A stretch of 64,000 nt of DNA from Orientallactaga sibirica (GCA_036365145.1 JAEOAD010000029.1:24917001-24981000); one strand, 5' to 3'. Shown: positions 36,350 to 50,091, counted from the first letter of the stretch. Translations and numbers: made by a program. The notes: a model not told the origin generated them from the letters alone.

Positions 36350-36660
36350 CAACTCCTACTAAGCCAGATATCCAGAGACACAGAGGCTCTCAAAACCTCA
36401 TCATTGAAGTAGAACTAAAATGATCCCAATGTGGCTCAGGGAAATTCGCGGAAGAGGGGGCGGAGAGTGTTAGAGCCACAAGTTGGGGCATTATGCACAG
36501 AGACTTGGCCTATCCCCATAATTCTTGACTACCTCCAAAATGCATGCTCCACATTCCCCATTGATGAGGTTCCCTTTGAAACAGGGAGGACAGGGAGGGG
36601 GATAATGGAGTCACCAATATGAATGTAAAATTAGAATAATTTAAATAAATAAACAAATAA
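36350..36660 (+). mobile_element. L1 3' UTR end, heavily 5'-truncated
   Basis: It matches the last ~300 bases of the main L1 3' UTR family (CTAAGCCAGATATCCAGAG, AAATGATCCCAATGTGGC, CACATTCCCCATTGATGAGG) and ends AAATAAATAAACAAATAA. Confidence 0.88.
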
Positions 36661-36669
36661 TTTTAAAAA

Positions 36670-37745
36670 GATATTTGTCAAAAGAGGCAATTATTATCTT
36701 AAGTATTATCTTAAACTTTTCTTGACAATTTCTATAAGTATAGACAATAAATCTTGATAATTTTCTCACATCATCCTCATTCTTCCCCTCCAAAATGTAC
36801 CCTCCATTGAATACCTTCTTCTTTTCAATTAGTCTCCCTTCTGTTTTGATGTCATCATTATATTTCCTCCTCTTATGAAGGTCTTGTGTCAAGTACTGTG
36901 AGGTCATGAACATCAAGGCCATTTTGTGTCTGATAGACAGCAATGTAAGCAGTCCTAGCCTTCCTTTGGCTTTTACATTCTTTCTGCCACCTCATCTGCT
37001 ATGGTCACTGAGCCTTGGAGAATGTGATAGAGATACCTCAATGCTAAACAATCCTCTGTCATTTCTTTTCAGTGCCATAGTGCATTTTGAGTCACTCCAG
37101 TGGTCTCTGCCTTCTGAAAAGAAGCTTCTCTAACCAAAAGTGAGAGTAGCATTAATTTATAGACATAAACATAGTATTAAGGGGGAAGTTTGGAGGCCTA
37201 ATGTATGCATTTAGCCAGACAATAATAGTTGTTACTCGCTTAGGGCCTATAACCTCCCCAGCCAAAAGCTTTTGACTAGGTTTGTAGTACCAGACATACC
37301 AGGCATGTATTTTCTCCCGTGGAGCGGGTCTCCAGTCCAATCAGAGAGTTGCTGGAGAACACACATGTTACGTTTGTACCAGTTGGCACATTTGGTCTGA
37401 CAGTAATGATTGCAGAGTCAAGAGCTGGTTAATACCGTTGATGACTTCTCTCCCTTTTCAGCATTCTGAAAGCTAGTCAAGTCAATAGGGAGGAGATTTC
37501 TCACTCAACTCCAGCTTGATTTCTCAGGGACTTTCAGCCCAAACATGTGGAGTTTGCAGGAATAGGGTCTTGCCATCTAGTTCTGATGGACAACCAAGAA
37601 ACATGGCAATGGCCTGTAATGTTGTGGAGGCATCAGGGATCTTCCTGTTCAACAATTCACTGGAAGGTATTCTATCTCTGGAACTGAACTTTTGCTAATA
37701 ACAATCTATGGCTTTGGGGCAAACCATTATACACCTCTACAGGAT
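36670..37745 (-). mobile_element. LINE-like 3' UTR tail, second family, minus strand
   Basis: A ~1.1-kb copy of the repeat at 40420-41470. Shared blocks in order are TTGATGTCATCAT, GAGGTCATGAACATCAAGGCC, TGCCTTCTGAAAAG plus AAGCTTCTCTAACC, CCAGTCCAATCAGAGAGTTG, GGTCTTGCCATCTAGTTCTG, and CAATTCACTGGAAGG. It abuts the plus-strand L1 tail that ends at 36660. Frames 36641-36943 and 36906-37133 fall inside it and are not genes. Confidence 0.75.
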
Positions 37746-37912
37746 ACTTCTATCCAAACTTTCTTTTTTTTTCCCCAACATTTATATTATTTGCTAGCAA
37801 AGAAGTAGGTTTTCATATGGTTTCATCATAATATCTTAAATTTTAATTAACTCTACTCCCAGCCCTCCTCTCTACCATGCTTTTCCCTGGTCCCATAAAA
37901 AAAAAAAATCTA

Positions 37913-38127
37913 GGGCTGGAGAGATGGCTTACCTGTTGATGCACAATCCAGCAAAGCCACAGGAACCAGGTTCAATTCCCCAGTGCTCACATAAAGCCAG
38001 ATACACAAGGTGGCACATGCATCTGGAGTTCATTTGCAGTGGCTAAAGGCCCCGGCATGCTCATTCTCTCTTTATCTGCCTCTCTCTTGCAAATAAATAA
38101 ATAAATAAAAGTATTAAAATATTATAA
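37913..38127 (+). mobile_element. B2-like SINE, plus strand
   Basis: GGGCTGGAGAGATGGCTTAC head, GGTTCAATTCCCCAG box-B-like part, body AGGTGGCACATGCATCTGG, and an (AAAT)n tail. Confidence 0.94.
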
Positions 38128-38141
38128 AAATATTCTTTTTT

Positions 38142-38340
38142 GGCTAGGGATGTAGCTCAGTTGGTATTATCCCTGTATATCATGCACATGGCCCTGATTT
38201 TGATCCCTAACACCACATAAACCAGACATGATATTGCATGCTTGGGGTTCCAGAAATTTGGGGATGGATCTAGGGGATCAAAATTCCAAGATGATCCTTA
38301 GATATATTGTTCTGGGTATATAAGAGAATGTCTTTAAAAA
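38142..38340 (+). mobile_element. B4-type SINE (ID head fused to B1-like body)
   Basis: The head GGCTAGGGATGTAGCTCAG TTGG is tRNA-like, with box A and a later TTTTGATCCCTAACACC box-B-like part. A diverged B1-like body (ACCAGACATGATATTGCATG, GGTTCCAG...) follows. This is the ID-B1 fusion layout of rodent B4. It is not a tRNA gene. Confidence 0.8.
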
Positions 38341-38344
38341 TAAG

Positions 38345-40385
38345 AATGCTTAATTTATTTTTAGTAACCCACAGAAAAACAAATATATGCGTAGTAAATG
38401 AATATATTAGGCTAAAAGAAAATAATTAAATAGTACCAATAGTCAGAAAAATTGCTAGCAATGTGGTGATTCCTTTTGTTTTCAGCATAGCCAGTTTAAT
38501 TTCTCAAACCCACCCCCTTTCTGCTGCAAGATAAACATAAACAATGGTCCAAGCAAGCATTACAAGAAAACTTGTAGGTAATTCCTCTTCAAACATGATT
38601 CAGGGAAAGATTTTCTAACTTAAGTTCAGCACATTTTCACTTTCTTCTTGAATACCTTTAGTTTTCTTTTGAAGATGGCATGTGACTAGTATAGTACTCA
38701 CCAAGAAAGCACATCACCTTCTCTCTATCCAGTATATAAAAATGGGCTAACAGAGCTAGCCCAGTTAGGTGGTCTTCCTTTGAGGTTAGTCAGCTACAAC
38801 ATGTTTGCTTTGTCATTAAACAATTAAATAGAAAGGGAGTCACATAGGTGTAAATTACTTATTTCTTCTCTGAAATATAAATATTGATAGAGATACGCTT
38901 ACATTGAGAAAATGCATCTGGACTCAAGGGCTAAAGGGAATGAATAGTTCAGAAAATACATTTGCAGCTTGAAGATAATAGTAAATATAGAATGTTAAGT
39001 TTTAGAATTTCCATAAAGGTCACAATGTTAGAAATGTTAAGTGATAGAAATAGAACAGGGTATGTATCTGAACAAGTACAGATGATGAGTTCTACTTTGA
39101 TACTTTAGTGAATGTTGAAAACAAGCTATTTGTATTGATTTAAATATGTAAAATTGTGCAGCAGTGTGAGTGGGCACAATAATGGAGATGTTTACACTGA
39201 GCTGTGAACTGTGATGAGTCTGGAGATGACCCATCATAGACTCTTAACATGTCTTATGAAGAAGGAAGTGTATATAAGTGAGACAAAAATTCATAATATC
39301 TAAAAATTAAAGACAAGGAACTTTAAAAATATTGAACTATATACTCATTATTCTTTCAGGATTATGCTGCAGCTTCAGTGAAATAATTCAGTATTTTGAT
39401 CAAATGCTATTCACAATGCAGTTTTCACTTGTATATCCCTTCAAACACACCTATTGAATTCAATCATTGTTTATTATCCAAGATGCATAATGCAGGCCTT
39501 CTCAAACACAACACAACATAATCTGCAGACAGGTATAGACATTAGCTGTTAATAGGAATAAAATAAAAAACATGAATAGAAAGGACTAAATACAAAAATA
39601 TGAGAATTTTAAATAGAACTATAGTAAAAGTAAGAATAGGAGCTGATAATATCAGTGGATAAAATAAAGTATAACTGGAAATTTCTGCATGAGGAGATTT
39701 CATGAGGGTAAGTCTTGGTATGCAACTCATTGTATATACATCAGATCACATTCAAGAAAGGTATTATGAAGACAATAAGATGCTTATTTTGAAAAGAAAG
39801 TCACTTATAATGATGGCAGGGACTGGGATGTGAACCACCTCTAGAGATTAAGATTGGGAAATGACAGTGGCAAGATGTCGTATTCAAATCTTTGCTGCAG
39901 CTGTGCTCTTTTCATCATCTCCACCCTGTCACAACAAGTAAAGTCGCATCTCCAGTTTTAAAAGGTTTGATTCATAGGCAGGAAGAGTGCAAAACTGGCT
40001 GTAGCTGTCCAGGGAAGTTATCCTCCCTCACTTACCTTCTAAATCATATCCAATTTGTCTTGAAATTCTGGTACAAAAATAATCCTGTACTTTTTATGCT
40101 ACCTCTGAATGTTTTGAAAATTTAGGATTAAGAAATTACTTCTTATAGAGATAACCAATGTTTTGAAAAGATGAGCATAGCATTAAACAAAAAATATGGA
40201 TTAAATTAACAACTAGTAATAGTAAGCAAAGTGAGCTCTATTTTGTTGTGTCAAGGGGATTATATCTCTGCTTGATAAAATGTAGCTACCCTTTTGGTCT
40301 TATAAAAACACACAAAATAGTATGTTTGTATTATAAAAATATACAAAATAGTACTGTATTTTATAAGCAAAACAGTTTTTTTTAA
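38345..40385. other. Unassigned non-coding DNA
   Basis: No gene or recognised repeat. The 77-codon frame at 39892-40125 lacks any identifiable motif. Confidence 0.5.
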
Positions 40386-40419
40386 TTCTTTTTTTTCTGT
40401 GTAAATAGTTCTCTTAACT

Positions 40420-41470
40420 TCTTTTTTTTAATTATTGTTTTTTATTGACTTTTATACTTACATACAAAACAAACCCACGTGATATTTCCCTTCCCTCCCC
40501 CCATTCCTTTTTAGAACTCAAGTCTCCATCATATCCCCTCCCTCTCTCCATTAGTCTCTCTTTTAATTTGATGTCATCATCTTTTTCTTCTATTTTGAGG
40601 GTTTTGTGAAGATATTGCTAGGCACTGCAAGGTCATGGATATCGAGGCCAGTTTCTGTCTGGGCAGTTGCATTGTAATAGGTCATACCCTTCCTTTGACT
40701 CTTCCATTCTATCTGTCCCCTCTTCCACAATGGTCCCTGAGCCTTGTAGGGTGTGACAGAGGTGTTTCAGTGCTGGGCACTCCTCCATCCCTTCTTCTCA
40801 GCACTATGTTGCCTTTTGGGTCATCCCAGTGGTCACCACCATCTGAAAAGAGAAGCTTCTCTAACCAGAAGTGAGAGTAGCGTTAATATGTGAATATGAA
40901 CATTAAGTGTAGTGCTTTCAGGGCAGCTTGGTGGGAATAATAAATACATTTAGTCAGATAAGAGCAAGCTTATATCCCTAAGGCTCATGACCTCACCTAC
41001 CATAGACTTTTACTTAGGTTTTTCAGTACCAGGTATGTATTCCCTCCCATAGAGAGGGCCTTCAGTCCAATTATGGAGCAGTTGGTTATCCCAAGAGTAC
41101 ACATGCCACTATTGCACCCGTTCAGTCATTGGGCCTGTCTGGCCAAGCTTGAATATTCAGAATCCACTGTTTTCACTGTTGATGGCTTCTGTCTCCCATA
41201 TGCTGCGTGCAGTGCAGCTTTTTCCAGCTTTCAGTGGGCTGGTCTACAGGGAGAAGGTTTTCTGCTCCACACCAGCTTGCTTTCTCAGTGACCATGATTC
41301 TCAGGCATGAGATGTCTTCAGCAATAGGGTCTTACTATCTGTTTCTCTGGGGAAACCAAGGGCTTTGGCAAAAGCCTTTAATGTTTTGGAGACTACCGGG
41401 ACCTCCTTGGCCAACAACTCACTGGAAGGTATCCCATCCCAGGTACTGAAAAATTTCTAGTAACAGTCTA
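40420..41470 (-). mobile_element. LINE-like 3' UTR tail, second family, best-preserved copy
   Basis: A T-run and TTTTTTATTGAC at the left mark the reversed 3' end. The body has the blocks CCCCTCCCTCTCTCCATTAG, TTGATGTCATCATC, GCAAGGTCATGGATATCGAG, TCATCCCAGTGGTCACCACC, AGAAGCTTCTCTAACCAG and CAACTCACTGGAAGG. Frames at 40635-41449 are chance frames within it. A pyrimidine-rich patch at 41540-41690 follows, as in other copies. Confidence 0.78.
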
Positions 41471-41479
41471 CAGCTTCTA

Positions 41480-44400
41480 CACGTGCCCTTATTCAAAAAA
41501 GTAATTTTACATATGTCTTATTGATAATATCTTGAGTTTAGATTGACCCTCCCCCTGCCCTTTTTGTATGCATTCTCTTCCCATGGCCTCGCTTAGGCCA
41601 TTGCCCTCCCTGAAATCAGTTCTTCTACTTACATATGTGCATTACCATACACTTAAGTCCTTCCCTTTCCTCCCTCCCTTATAGCCTTTTACCAGCTTTT
41701 TAAATTCTGTGTGAAAGTAGGGAAAGGGAAAATAGCTTAAACCAGAAAAGAATTATAATTTCCCTCTTTAAGACCATGAAAGAAACGAACACATGATTGC
41801 AGTCACTGAAGGGTAGGTTATAAAAAATGAAGACATTTTCAAAGGATCCAGAGTCTGACAAGAAACATTCCATCAATGGAAAATGAATGTCTTAATTTCT
41901 CCATGGATTGAAACTAAAAATTAATGATAGCTGAATACAGGTTTACATCAATAGGGAAATCCACTGGCTGTGAAACAAAAGAAATTGTCATTTCTGTTTC
42001 TCAATTCAAGGAATAGTCCCATTATTCTATCTCAACATATCAATTTATAATCTATGTTTCCTAAACTCAGAATAAATGTAAAGTGCTGTTTCTAATTCTA
42101 TATAGTTCATAAGATGTATAATAGATTTATTTGAGATGACAGCAAAATAAACTCTTACAACTATAAAACATTTTCCTTCTTTACCACACAGAAATGTGGC
42201 TGATTACCACTTTAACCAATAAAATTATCACAATGATTAATAGGTAAAATGTAGATAATGCTAGACAAAAGATGGTAATTAGAAAATACAGGATGTTTTC
42301 CCTTATGTTAGAAAATTTTAGCTACCAAGTGACAGAAGTTTAGAGGTTAAGTTTGACAACAAAAGAAGCTAAAATTTCAAGAGGAAAACATTGACCAATG
42401 TTTTGTTCATGATGTACCTTAACACTGTAAATGAAATTCTACCATCTATAAAATGTCCACAGAATGTCTTAGTTTTTTGTGTTCCACAATTTCTCATTCA
42501 AATTCATGAGTTGAAAGAGTCATGATGGAAGAGTCCTATGAGGGGTATAAAAGTACAAGATAATGTCGTATTTCAATGACTTTTGCCAATGTTTCATGGA
42601 CATTAGATCATGAGACAAAAGATCCCCATGCTCCAATGCTACAGGAATGATAGAAAAATTAAGAGACAGAATTCCTCCATCTACCATATTTGTGATGCTG
42701 TTCACAAGTCATTAACTGCTCTAACTGCTTTTTGTCTAGAATATGTAACCTGGTCTTTCACCTAAGCTTTCGTGGCTACCAGATATGTGCTGGTTTCTTT
42801 ACTGGTTGCTTATCAAATACCCGGATAGAAGGAGCTTCAAGAAATAAACATTTCTTTCAGCTTTGAGTAGTAGGTTATAGTGCATTGTGGTGGGAAAGCA
42901 TAGCAGTAAGAGTATGTAGTTGGCCACATTTCATCTACAAACAGGAAGTGGAGATCAGCGTATGCTGATGCTCAGTTCACCTTGTATTCAGTCTGAGGAA
43001 TACTACTTCTATACAAGCCTGTGGAATACTGCTGCACACAGTTAGTGTGGGTCTTTCTACCTTAATTAACCTAAAGTTGAAAATCCCTCACAGACATTTC
43101 TAGCTATTTGTTTCCATGATGATGTTCATGGTGAAATTGATCATCAATGATGAGTCATCACAGGAGGGTTCCAAGTATCTAGAATGTGCTAGTACAACTA
43201 TCTCTGCTTGTAACTACCCTTACAAGTGTGAGATTTTTGAAATGTGATGGTGGCAGCTGCTGCAGTAGTATAAGCTTGAACTACCTCCAGACCCAAGCTA
43301 GCAAGACCTAACCCTATGAAAATGAGGTTGAATCAATTTTGGATGGTATATAAATTAAGTGACTTATGACCATTCTTTGTGTCATTCTTCTACAATTGGG
43401 TTATCTAGGAAGAAGAATTTCCTCACTTATAGGAAAGTATATGTACAGCCTTTTAAAGTACCACAAATGAAAATAAAAACCGGTAAAGAAAATGTTAAAG
43501 AAAACAGAGTTGTTAAGGTTTTATATATATCTCCATGTTTCTCTTCTCCACATATGTAAGATTTCCCTCACCTTTAACTATTTTTGGTTGTATGTTTAGA
43601 AGAAAATAAGTGTGACTTATGCATATAGCTGCCATGTTCTTGTGGATATGGTGAATGAATTTAGCTACTTCTGTATAATATTGAGTAATGAAGCACCAAG
43701 TTAATGATTAATGAATCCCCTTAGTTAAATATATCTTCTTCTACCATCCTTAAAACAATTAGCATACATTATTGCTAGAGTAAGACCTGTTATTGCTTCA
43801 GTTTTCCAATTTCTGAATGCTTGATGACAGGTACCAACATCCAATTTCAAGACACTAGATACTTTACAATAGTTCTCATTTAGAACAGTTAACACAATAT
43901 CCCAGAAAGCAGGAACTGTTGCTGAATAAATAGTAAGGAGTAGGAATGAAAGGTAAAAAAATCCAAAGTAGATACTAGGGACTAGTTGTGGAGATATTGA
44001 CCTTTCTTCCACTCCTTGGTTGATAAACCAGCATACTCAATTCAAAACACTGAATTCTCTGCAAATCACCAGTTCTGAATGTAAGCTTAATTGTTATATA
44101 TAGGGCTTAGTCACTGGAGTAATTTGAATTAGGTGTGCCCCATAAACACATGCATTCTGAATGCTAGGTGCTGGTGGCAGTTTGGGAATTGGAATCTTGC
44201 TGGATGGAGGAGATGTATAGTTACAGTGGGCTTATGGGTGTTTTAGGACCTTCTGCTTGCCAGTAGTCTGCTCAGTCTCATGTTGTGGTGTTCTACCTAC
44301 TGTGTCAGAGATTTCCAACCTCTGTTCATGCTCATCATTTCCCTTGCCACCATGAAACTTCCCTTCTACATTGTAATTCAAAATCAACAACTTTCCTCCC

Positions 44401-44890
44401 ACCAGCTGCTTTAGGACAGGTGTTTTTTTTGTTTGTTTGTTTTGTTTTTGTTTTTTGTTTTTTGTTTTTTTTTTTTTTTTCCCAGCAATAAGAAGGTAAC
44501 TAAAACAGCAAGTTCAGTCATATTGACTAGTACAAACTAAATTTTACCATGTGTCTGTGTTTGAGGAATGCACTGTTGGATAATGTCTTTTGACCATTTA
44601 TAGGAGACAAAAGGAAATATAACATTTTTAGATGCCATAGTTAGATGCCTGGCTCCTTATTCTTGCTGTTTTAATGTGAACATTATAATCTTTAGTAATT
44701 TTTATCAAACTAGCCTTTCTCCACTCTCTGTTTCAGGATGTGCCCATATGTTAGATATCTTCTTTCACAAACCAGTGGTCTTTAGTTTTCACTGTATCTA
44801 AGACTAGCCCTGAAAGAGTTTTCAACAGAGAAGTCCTCTTCTAACTTGTGACAACATGCTGTGTCAATTACTTGTGAAGCAGGGTGTTGC
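41480..44890. other. Unassigned non-coding DNA
   Basis: 3.4 kb without a recognised repeat or a gene. A (TTTTG)n-like and T-run patch lies at 44428-44482. The 95-codon minus frame at 43725-44012 has no identifiable domain. This is one of the longest stretches lacking obvious SINEs. Confidence 0.5.
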
Positions 44891-44894
44891 AACC

Positions 44895-46363
44895 AGCTCA
44901 TCATTTCTGGGACATGCATCCAACCAGGAGCAGCTTATGGGAGAAAAGGATTTATTTCAAGTTTACAGATCCAGGGGAAACATCATCATAGGTGGAGGAA
45001 GCTGGCTCACTTCCATGGATTCAAACCAAGAGGCATAATCAAAAGCCAGCAAGCACCAAAAATGAACAACCAGCACCTCAAATTGCTCTTTTCACACCTT
45101 TGAGCTAGACTCAAGATCCACCCCCAGTAAACCTACTCCAGCCAGGCTGTTGGATCCACAGGTTACTTAATGAAGCCATAATAAATATCTATAATATAGA
45201 CCTGATACTAGAATTAAGACAGGAAAATGGGGAATTAAAAAGAGAAAGGAGGAAGGGCTACTGGACAACGAGGCAATGATCTGCAAAAAGAAAGAAAAAT
45301 GGTATGGAAAGGCCTAAGGGTTAGAGAGAGAGGGACGTGGGGGGGCGGATAACTAATGGCAACATGAATCAATCCCATAGAAACCGTCTGGGATTCTTTT
45401 GTACAAGTCATTAACCTCAATAAGGGGGATGGGACCTGAGCAGAAGCCCTCCATAAAAGGTGGAGAAAGCACTATCTTAAAACCATGGGTACTGGCTGTT
45501 AATTCCCAGGGTCAGCATTGGTTCACCACCCCCTAATGACAGCGAGCTATTATTCAGGAACTTATGAGGTCCCAAATTCTGGTTATTGCAAAAATACTTA
45601 GTTATCTGCAAGATCTAAAAGATAATTCCCTATTGCTGAAGACCCAACCGCCTGCAGCCAAAGATATCAAGTGATCATGCTGGAACTGAGAAGGAATCCA
45701 GGTTCCTCCCAGCTGCTGGAAAATGCTATGAGAGCAGCTGGAGAATAATGATTGCTAACAGATTGATTAAGCAAGAATCAAGTAGCCTAGCAAGAAGTAT
45801 ACACTCATGCAGTAGTGGCACGCAACCAATGTAGGTAATCAAGTGCTTGAGATAATTGAGACCCACTCAGCAGGGGTGAACTCATATCTGGGAACAAGCC
45901 ATATTTCTAGAATAGGAAACCAATAGTCTCCACAGAGAACCTGCACTGCTCTCTAACTAAGAGGACTGGAATATATATTATATCTTTCTAACAATTAAGC
46001 TTATTCCCTTGTATTCAAACCATTCTCACTTTTGCTTGGAGATTATGTTCTATTTTGCAGATTGAAGAGGATATGGGGAGAAAAAGAATATATCAATATA
46101 TAAGAAGAGAGAGCATACCAGGTGATGGGTCACCTCCACCTTATCTGCTAGGGCCCAGAAGTGATTAGAGGGGAAGTAGTGTCATGAATATTGCTCTCAT
46201 GGCTAGCCTCAAAACCAGTTCCTAAGAAATGGGGACCGACACTGCAGTCACTCAAACCTCAAACCTATGTGTGTAACTTTTTATTTAAAAAAAAAAAATC
46301 AATAAACTAAAAAAATACCTCATGATATGGGTGACACACATTCATATTCAAACCCCCTACACA
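44895..46363 (-). mobile_element. MaLR-type LTR, minus strand, split by an L1
   Basis: The left part (AAAAGGATTTATTTCAAG, TTTACAGATCCAGGGG, then AGACTCAAGATCCACCCC) is the reversed body of a MaLR LTR. The right part at about 46318-46363 reads CATTCATATTCAAACCCCCTACACA, given here in pieces as TATTCAAACCCCC and CTACACA. That is the reversed LTR start. The two halves are separated by L1 sequence at 45205-46316. The left limit is approximate. Confidence 0.65.
45205..46316 (+). mobile_element. Diverged L1 3' UTR, nested in an LTR
   Basis: Landmarks of the L1 3' UTR occur in order but with many changes: AGTAGTGGCACGCAACCAATG near 45810, GAGACCCACTCAGCAGGGG near 45865, and an A-run tail near 46285-46298. 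It is older than the L1 UTRs at 9738 and 21780. Short flanks ACCTGAT (45200-45206) and ACCTCAT (46317-46323) are a weak candidate target duplication. Confidence 0.65.
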
Positions 46364-46369
46364 GGGCCA

Positions 46370-49300
46370 TTCTACTTTCTTTTTCATGAAAGAGACCACA
46401 CAAAAGTACAGGCATGAATTGAGGAAGAAATATCAGGATATCTGAGATAGATTATATGGAATTTTGAGCTTCCTCTTAAAGTGATTCACTTCTTCCTTTA
46501 TATCACCTTAAAGCCAATATTATATGGATCATTTTCATGACATATATATAGCTAGGTCTACACCATCATATTACCAGATAACTCTGATAAGACCTTAAGT
46601 ATGTATATCTTGCTATTTAATAATTTGCTAGTTTATCTTTATTTGGTTCAAACAAAACAGTCTGAAATCTTGTGAATCATTGTTTTTCACTCAATTACTA
46701 AAAAAAAAAAGATAGAGGATTTTGATGTTATCAAGTTTTTTTTTTTTTGATACTTCTTGCAGTACACTATATAGAAACAGACTAATTAAAGGCAAAATAA
46801 TCAGAGGAGATCAGAAAGAAGAGCCATCTTCTAAATGTCTTAATATGCTTATTTGGGCAATTCAATGATGAAGACTATTGCCATCAGGCTTTTGCTCTGA
46901 CTTCCCCTCCTCTTCTCTCTGGTTCCTGTGACCTCCATAGAAGAAATTCAAACAAAATACAACAAATATAATGTAGAAGAAAGCAGAATTTATTATAGAA
47001 GAATATGCAGCCTAGTAAGGGATGAGACTGGGTAAGAGCCAAAGGAACCATTGCAGAGCAAAATACTATCATAGGGTAAGAATATGCAAGAGGCAAAGAA
47101 AACATGATACATATTTACATTTTAGGCAGATTTAATATTAGTTCTAAAGTTTCTATAACAGACACACTTCTGAAGTACATTTTCTTGTTCAGATGATCGA
47201 CAAGCTCATTTGGTTGGCAAGCACAGGAGGGACAATGGCATGTTCTTGTGCTTTATAGGAAAACCTCAGCTAGAGAATGATCTTATAAAGTGTAGAGCTC
47301 TGGGAACCATGTTTTGATAGTTACCTATTACTGGCCTCTGTGTAGTTCAAGATGTCAGGCCTCTTCCCAGTATCAGTTATGAGGTCCCCTTCCTCTGACT
47401 AGTAATTTGATTAATGAAGTTCTAGTCCTTGCTTTTTTTACAAGCTGATAATTATGAGGGAAACATTCATCCCAATGGCCTTCATGTTTGCAAACTTCTA
47501 GTTATCTACCTAATACTACAGAATTTACCATCTTGTAAACAACAGAATATAAAATAGGTTTTTTTTAACTGATTTTTCAGTACTATAGTCTTATTAAAGG
47601 AGGAGATAGCCTCAACCATAATTCTCTTTTATGTACTAAAGGAAAATCAATGAAGCATCATCTTTCATGCCAAAATGGGGTTTCTTTACTTCACTGAAGA
47701 TAATGCCTGTTCAAGTTAAATACAGTGTACGGAAAAAGTCTGAGCTGTGAAGATAAAATAGTTGTAATTGAGATAAATCACAAATCAAATCAACATATAC
47801 TTCCAAATAAGTTTTTTATTTATTTGGAAATTGAGACTTGATTAAGTGAAGAATAAGACATACAATGTACTTTAAGAGAGAGGGAAACATAAGTAATATG
47901 TACAGAACATTCTTTTAGTTATAAAATGCTTCCATATACATTATTTTAATTATACCACTTGCAAGTATTTATACCAAGTTAAATAAAAGCTAGCAATATT
48001 GAGCTTCAGAAATACTGTATGTTCTAATGTAATGAAATAATAAACAATGTTATAATTAGTATTTATGGGTAGAGTTTGCATAAAATACATTTTAATCAGT
48101 TTCTCAATAAAATGAATTAACTTTACAAAATTAGTCTTTATAATAGTGTTTTAAATATGAATCTTTACTTAATATGTACTGTAAAACATCAAATTAACAT
48201 ATGATTCAGTCAACTGAAAATTTATATAGTAATATATTTGATATGTCAACAAATATAAATTGTATGTTTGCTTTACATAATCTTTTATATTTAATTTTTC
48301 ATCTCTTTGCAAAATTTTCTGTATACATTGAAATGAAGCAAATAGAAATGGAAAGCTTTCAGCCATTATTAATATAAGTGAACAGAACTGAATTTCTATA
48401 TTATTATAGAACTAACAATGAGAAGTAGATGGATCATGGAAATGATCATCAACAAAAAGCTTGGATGTGTAACACAAAGATAGGTATGAGCTCATTTATA
48501 AATAGATTGTGTTAAAAAATAGTAAGAGCTATTTCTTTCTCCTAGAATATACTACTTGTGATATTTCTTAGGACCTGAATTTTAGCTGTTAAACCAGAAT
48601 AGTCCCAGCTTCCTGGGAAACTGTCCATTCTCACTAATGGGCATTTTCTTTTAGAGATAGTGAGTGAAGGCAATTTATATGGTAGACAAGAACATTCCTA
48701 TAATCTAAAACGATTTTCGGTCTGTAAAAATATAATCCCCCATGTAGGCTCAAAGGCACTTTTCTTTATTAAAAATCATAAAAGAATTGTAACTATTATC
48801 ATATTCTTTGCACTAACTTTATATTTTAATAGTTAATCGTAAATTAGAAAGAAAGAGCATCCCTCCCTAAAACTCCATTAAATGTTGTCAGCATAAAGGA
48901 TAGATTCCCCCCAAAAGGGAATGAGATAAGCTTTGTTCTCAGCTAAAGATACATGAACATGGCCTGGGAACATAGATTCAGGTTATCCCAAATAGTATGC
49001 TCCATCATAGAAGTGGTTACACTAACTTTAATAGTTGCAGAACTGAAGAAAGTCAGAAATTGAGGCATTTTCCAAAATTATTATTAGGAATTGCAGAAAG
49101 GGATAGGTGGGTTACAACCAAGTGGGGAAAATTCTGCTATGGATCTCTTTTATTATCTGATGACATTCTTAGGTTATAAGTTGGTGGAAGTTAGTGGCCT
49201 GTTAAGTTAATACATTCCAAAAGTTTTAACAGAAAGTTGAAAGGAGGTTGGTTTAGACACAGCAGAGAACAATGGATGTTTTTTGAAAGGGACTAAAGAT

Positions 49301-49890
49301 AGACTAACATAATTTAGCTCTGGGCTTACAACAAACCAAGTTTCCCAAATCATGAAATTCCTATCTGTCCTGCTTACAGAATCTTTACCATAGCTGTGGC
49401 CCTTTTCTCAGAATTTCACTTCACAGCTCCCTATTGTCTAAGCACATTTATGCATCTGTAGTGCAAACATTGTCCTATTGTCCACAGTATTAGGAATGCT
49501 TTTTCCTAGGATCTGATTCAGATGAGGTTGAATAGGCAGGATATCAGTCTCTAAGAAAGAAATAGTTGGTAAAACTCGAAAGGAAGAAATCCCTAAATTA
49601 TATCAATATTCCTATCCATCGCTAGCTAAGACCTTATTTGTCCCAGTTTTTCTGAATCTTGTATCTAACATTCATTTAAATGTGATGTATTATAGGAAGA
49701 TGAAAGTTAATAAGATAGTGTGGGCTAAAGTACTAAATTATAGAAGGAGAGAGAAGAAGGCATCCTAACCAATCAAAACTCTATCTTCATGTGTCAGCAT
49801 ACTCCTTAACCAGACTGACTGTTTTTTACCAATTTATAGTTTATTAAATATTTGAAGTTTGGATTATTTGAAATAAATTATTATTGGTTA
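46370..49890. other. Unassigned AT-rich DNA
   Basis: 3.5 kb with no recognised SINE, L1 or gene. Frames at 46884-47105 and 48169-48366 have no motif. It could be a good place to look for conserved non-coding elements because it is free of obvious recent transposons. Confidence 0.45.
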
Positions 49891-49896
49891 TTTTAA

Positions 49897-50091
49897 AGAT
49901 TTTTATTTTTATTTGTTTATTAGAGACAGAGAGAGAGAGAGAAAATGGGTGCCCCAGTGCCTCAAGCCACTGCAAACGAACTCCAGATGCATGTGCCACC
50001 ATGTACGTCTGGCTTACATGGGATCTGGAGAATCCAACCTGGGTTCTTAGGCTATGCAGGCATGTGCCTTAACTGCTAAGCCTCTCCAGCC
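49897..50091 (-). mobile_element. B2-like SINE, minus strand
   Basis: T-rich tail, GA-rich tract GAGACAGAGAGAGAGAGAG, the reversed body (GCCACTGCAAACGAACTCC, ATGTGCCACCATGTACG) and the end AAGCCTCTCCAGCC. Confidence 0.94.

Noticed and set aside
38142..38220. tRNA-like sequence with box A and box B
   Set aside because: It is the ID-type head of a B4 SINE, followed by its B1-like body; no intact cloverleaf was seen.
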